Assembly: GCA_963664605.1 (NCBI GenBank)
Contig: OY761536.1
Span: 3,472,001 to 3,536,000 of the forward strand
DNA from: JAHOYW01 sp963664605
GTDB taxonomy: Bacteria; Verrucomicrobiota; Lentisphaeria; Victivallales; Victivallaceae
Length of the DNA: 64,000 bases
Direction: 5' to 3'
Part shown: in pieces, positions 62,591 to 64,000 of the stretch
Position numbering within the stretch: the stretch's first letter is position 1
Layout: every line of letters starts with the position of its first letter
Position numbers and translations under genes: made by a program
The notes under the pieces: generated by a model
Databases searched by the model: none
Told to the model about the DNA's origin: nothing
What the model saw: the letters and a program-made list of their open reading frames with translations, nothing else

Positions 62591-63073
62591 TTAAATTTCC
62601 CCGGAAATCAAGTTTGGCGAAGCATCAACTTTTTCCAGCTCCATCATTTTCACCACTTTTTCAAGTGCCTCCGTTATTGTTGCCTGTTCTGTTTCAGCTA
62701 ACTTGCTGAATTCAGAAGATAGTTTATCCTGGAGTAAAGACGGAGCTTTCTTCACCAGGCTTTTACCCATATCCGTCATATGCAAATAGACCTTACGGCG
62801 GTCTTCTGATGAACGCTGCCTTATAAGGCATTTTTTAATTTCCAGACGGTCGACAATTCCATTAACAGTACTTCCGCTTAAATCAACACTTTTCGTCAGT
62901 TCCGACAAGGTCATTTTTTCCGCGTCGGCCAGAGTGCAAAGACAAAGAAGCTGAGGAGTTGTCAACCCCAACTGGTTATTCAGTTTTCTGGAATAAATAT
63001 CTACAGCTCTGATGATACGGCGCAAGGCGCAAAGCAGGCGGTATTCACCATCGGGTAAAATTTTATTATCCAT
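62591..63073 (-). CDS. MarR-family transcriptional regulator
   Basis: A 160-residue winged-helix repressor with QLGLTTPQLLCL, LTKSVDLSGSTVNGIVDRLE and RKVYLHMTDMG. A TTG three bases earlier could also start it; the ATG after AAGGT is preferred. Repeated ACTAATA sites upstream suggest autoregulation. It probably also controls the genes downstream (metallophosphoesterase, ktrB, ktrA). Confidence 0.9.
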   Translation of the reverse strand: MDNKILPDGEYRLLCALRRIIRAVDIYSRKLNNQLGLTTPQLLCLCTLADAEKMTLSELTKSVDLSGSTVNGIVDRLEIKKCLIRQRSSEDRRKVYLHMTDMGKSLVKKAPSLLQDKLSSEFSKLAETEQATITEALEKVVKMMELEKVDASPNLISGEI

Positions 63074-63091
63074 CAAATTATTACCTTAATA

Positions 63092-63128
63092 TATTAGTGT
63101 ACAATAAAAGACTAATATATCACTAATA
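63092..63128. promoter_or_regulatory. Candidate MarR operator sites
   Basis: TATTAGT (63092-63098) faces two ACTAATA copies (63111-63117, 63122-63128), the latter 11 bases apart. Site spacing on one helix face fits a dimeric repressor controlling its own promoter. Confidence 0.5.
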
Positions 63129-63208
63129 CAATATATTTACCAATTCGTTTAGTAAAAAGAGTGGCGGCTTTATTGATGCTAAGAAAGGGCTGCGCGGCAC
63201 GGGATAAT

Positions 63209-64000
63209 TTAAAGCTGTTTATACCAGACATTCATGCTCTCGATCTTTCCCGATATATTCGTATTGTTTATAAGCCTTCCGCCAAATAAATATCCAGTTC
63301 TGGCAAAAGTAATATTCATACCAGGGGAAGCCGCCCGCGCAATAGTATATGCCGTCTTAATGCCTTCTGTTTTCACTTGCTTCTCCATACGCTGGAGCAA
63401 ATGCACGCTGAGGCTGTTTCCACGCCATTCCGGCAAGGTGGCGAAATCTGTCATTTCCGCGTTTAAATCCGTATTGTCTTTTTCCGCGGAGGACAACGCA
63501 ATAATTTTGTTATCCGTTTCCACACAGAAATAATCAATATTATCCTTCATTGTCTTTAAAATATATTCATCCTCATGGATCGGGAAAGGATATGATGAAA
63601 ACACTTTTTTATATATTTCGACCATGCGACCAACGTCTTCCGGGGTGCAGGGGCGAATAAGGAAACGTTCAGAATCCATAACCGGGGTTTGCTTTTTGTC
63701 AGCATCAAAAGTCAATACAATATTTTTCACATAAAGATCGGCTTTGTCTTCATTAGTCCTTGCCTCATCAAGATAAAAAGCTAAAAATACTCCAGTGTCC
63801 GAATTACACAGTTCCGGGACAGACGCTTCAAGCTGATATCCTGCTCCAATAAAGCGATTTGCTTTTTTTAAAGGCAGCTTAGCGAATATTTTGCTGTACT
63901 TATTTTTTTTCGCCATTGAGATAAGCATATCCGGCAGGTCATCCGGATAATCCCCGGCAACTTTCATTAAATATATGCGGTCATTATAATGTCCATGCTG
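63209..64000 (-). CDS. ablB: Beta-lysine N-acetyltransferase AblB, 5' end cut off by window edge
   Basis: A GNAT enzyme that makes N-epsilon-acetyl-beta-lysine, an osmoprotectant, from beta-lysine supplied by AblA. The frame is open to the last base of the window; the extra upstream codons read HGHYNDRIYLMK, typical of the family, so the ATG at 63967 is not the true start. The GNAT core is at residues 110-250 of the visible part, and the end NNTNISGKIESMNVWYK matches the family. ablA is expected just outside the window. Confidence 0.9.
   Translation of the reverse strand, partial: QHGHYNDRIYLMKVAGDYPDDLPDMLISMAKKNKYSKIFAKLPLKKANRFIGAGYQLEASVPELCNSDTGVFLAFYLDEARTNEDKADLYVKNIVLTFDADKKQTPVMDSERFLIRPCTPEDVGRMVEIYKKVFSSYPFPIHEDEYILKTMKDNIDYFCVETDNKIIALSSAEKDNTDLNAEMTDFATLPEWRGNSLSVHLLQRMEKQVKTEGIKTAYTIARAASPGMNITFARTGYLFGGRLINNTNISGKIESMNVWYKQL

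Overview
The window looks like a chromosomal segment of a PVC-superphylum bacterium, most likely Lentisphaerota (Victivallis/Lentisphaera-like). The main clue is a pseudopilin-like protein with the FTLIELLVVIAI N-terminus and a C-terminal H-X9-DG motif (DUF1559 type), which that phylum carries in large numbers. Fused SecDF, two Gfo/Idh/MocA oxidoreductases, a hexuronate epimerase (UxaE) and a Hanks-type kinase agree with this. The thiamin cluster uses ThiH, a radical SAM enzyme, rather than an oxygen-dependent route. Together with NikR this hints at an anaerobe that can feed on plant or algal polysaccharide. Base composition looks even and nothing resembles a large recent island, so this is mostly housekeeping chromosome.

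Layout. At 1-5.3 kb is a leftward signalling operon: a sensor protein, a six-PAS histidine kinase and a receiver-GAF-kinase hybrid that runs off the left edge. At 5.5-10.2 kb are uxaE, then yajC-secDF. At 10.3-12.8 kb are an AraC regulator divergent from an oxidoreductase, and a small STAS-like protein. At 12.9-15.6 kb is the biotin operon bioC-bioD-bioA, followed by an unknown two-helix membrane protein. At 17.3-19.8 kb are tyrS and a second oxidoreductase. At 20-24.6 kb are a lipoprotein/Ig-like/Na-Pi transporter/PhoU fusion with a Pho-box-like promoter, a GntR regulator, an exonuclease and a carbonic anhydrase. At 24.6-28.8 kb are a Ser/Thr kinase with a membrane sensor, an MFS transporter and tag. 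At 28.8-33.8 kb is a trpS/ileS operon.

At 33.9-38.6 kb nikR faces a metal-type ABC transporter operon that contains a radical SAM gene and starts with the pseudopilin gene. At 39-41.7 kb is thiG-thiH-thiS-thiF. At 41.9-44.7 kb is argD-argF-mntP. At 44.8-48.8 kb are a methyltransferase-like membrane protein, cysK, an internally duplicated helical-repeat protein and a GNAT enzyme. At 48.9-53.3 kb are metG, the tmRNA gene and a coaB/NAD-kinase-like/trmH operon. At 53.4-57.6 kb are a CDF transporter, a class II aldolase divergent from mtnP, a lipoprotein and a Na/Ca exchanger. At 57.7-64 kb are a nitroreductase, a tandem-domain NDP kinase, KtrAB, a metallophosphoesterase, a MarR regulator and ablB, which runs off the right edge. 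KtrAB and AblB suggest an osmoadaptation neighbourhood.

Between the genes there are several unassigned structures. They include degenerate heptamer tandem repeats in many intergenic gaps, some forming the last codons of the adjacent genes, and a 97-bp MITE-like palindrome at the ktrB stop codon. A 26/29-identical promoter element is shared by cysK and metG, and a 15-bp exact repeat flanks the aldolase/mtnP divergent promoters. No CRISPR array, prophage, intact insertion sequence or tRNA gene was seen. I found no clearly new multi-gene system. The NikR-linked transporter operon with an embedded radical SAM enzyme is the best candidate.
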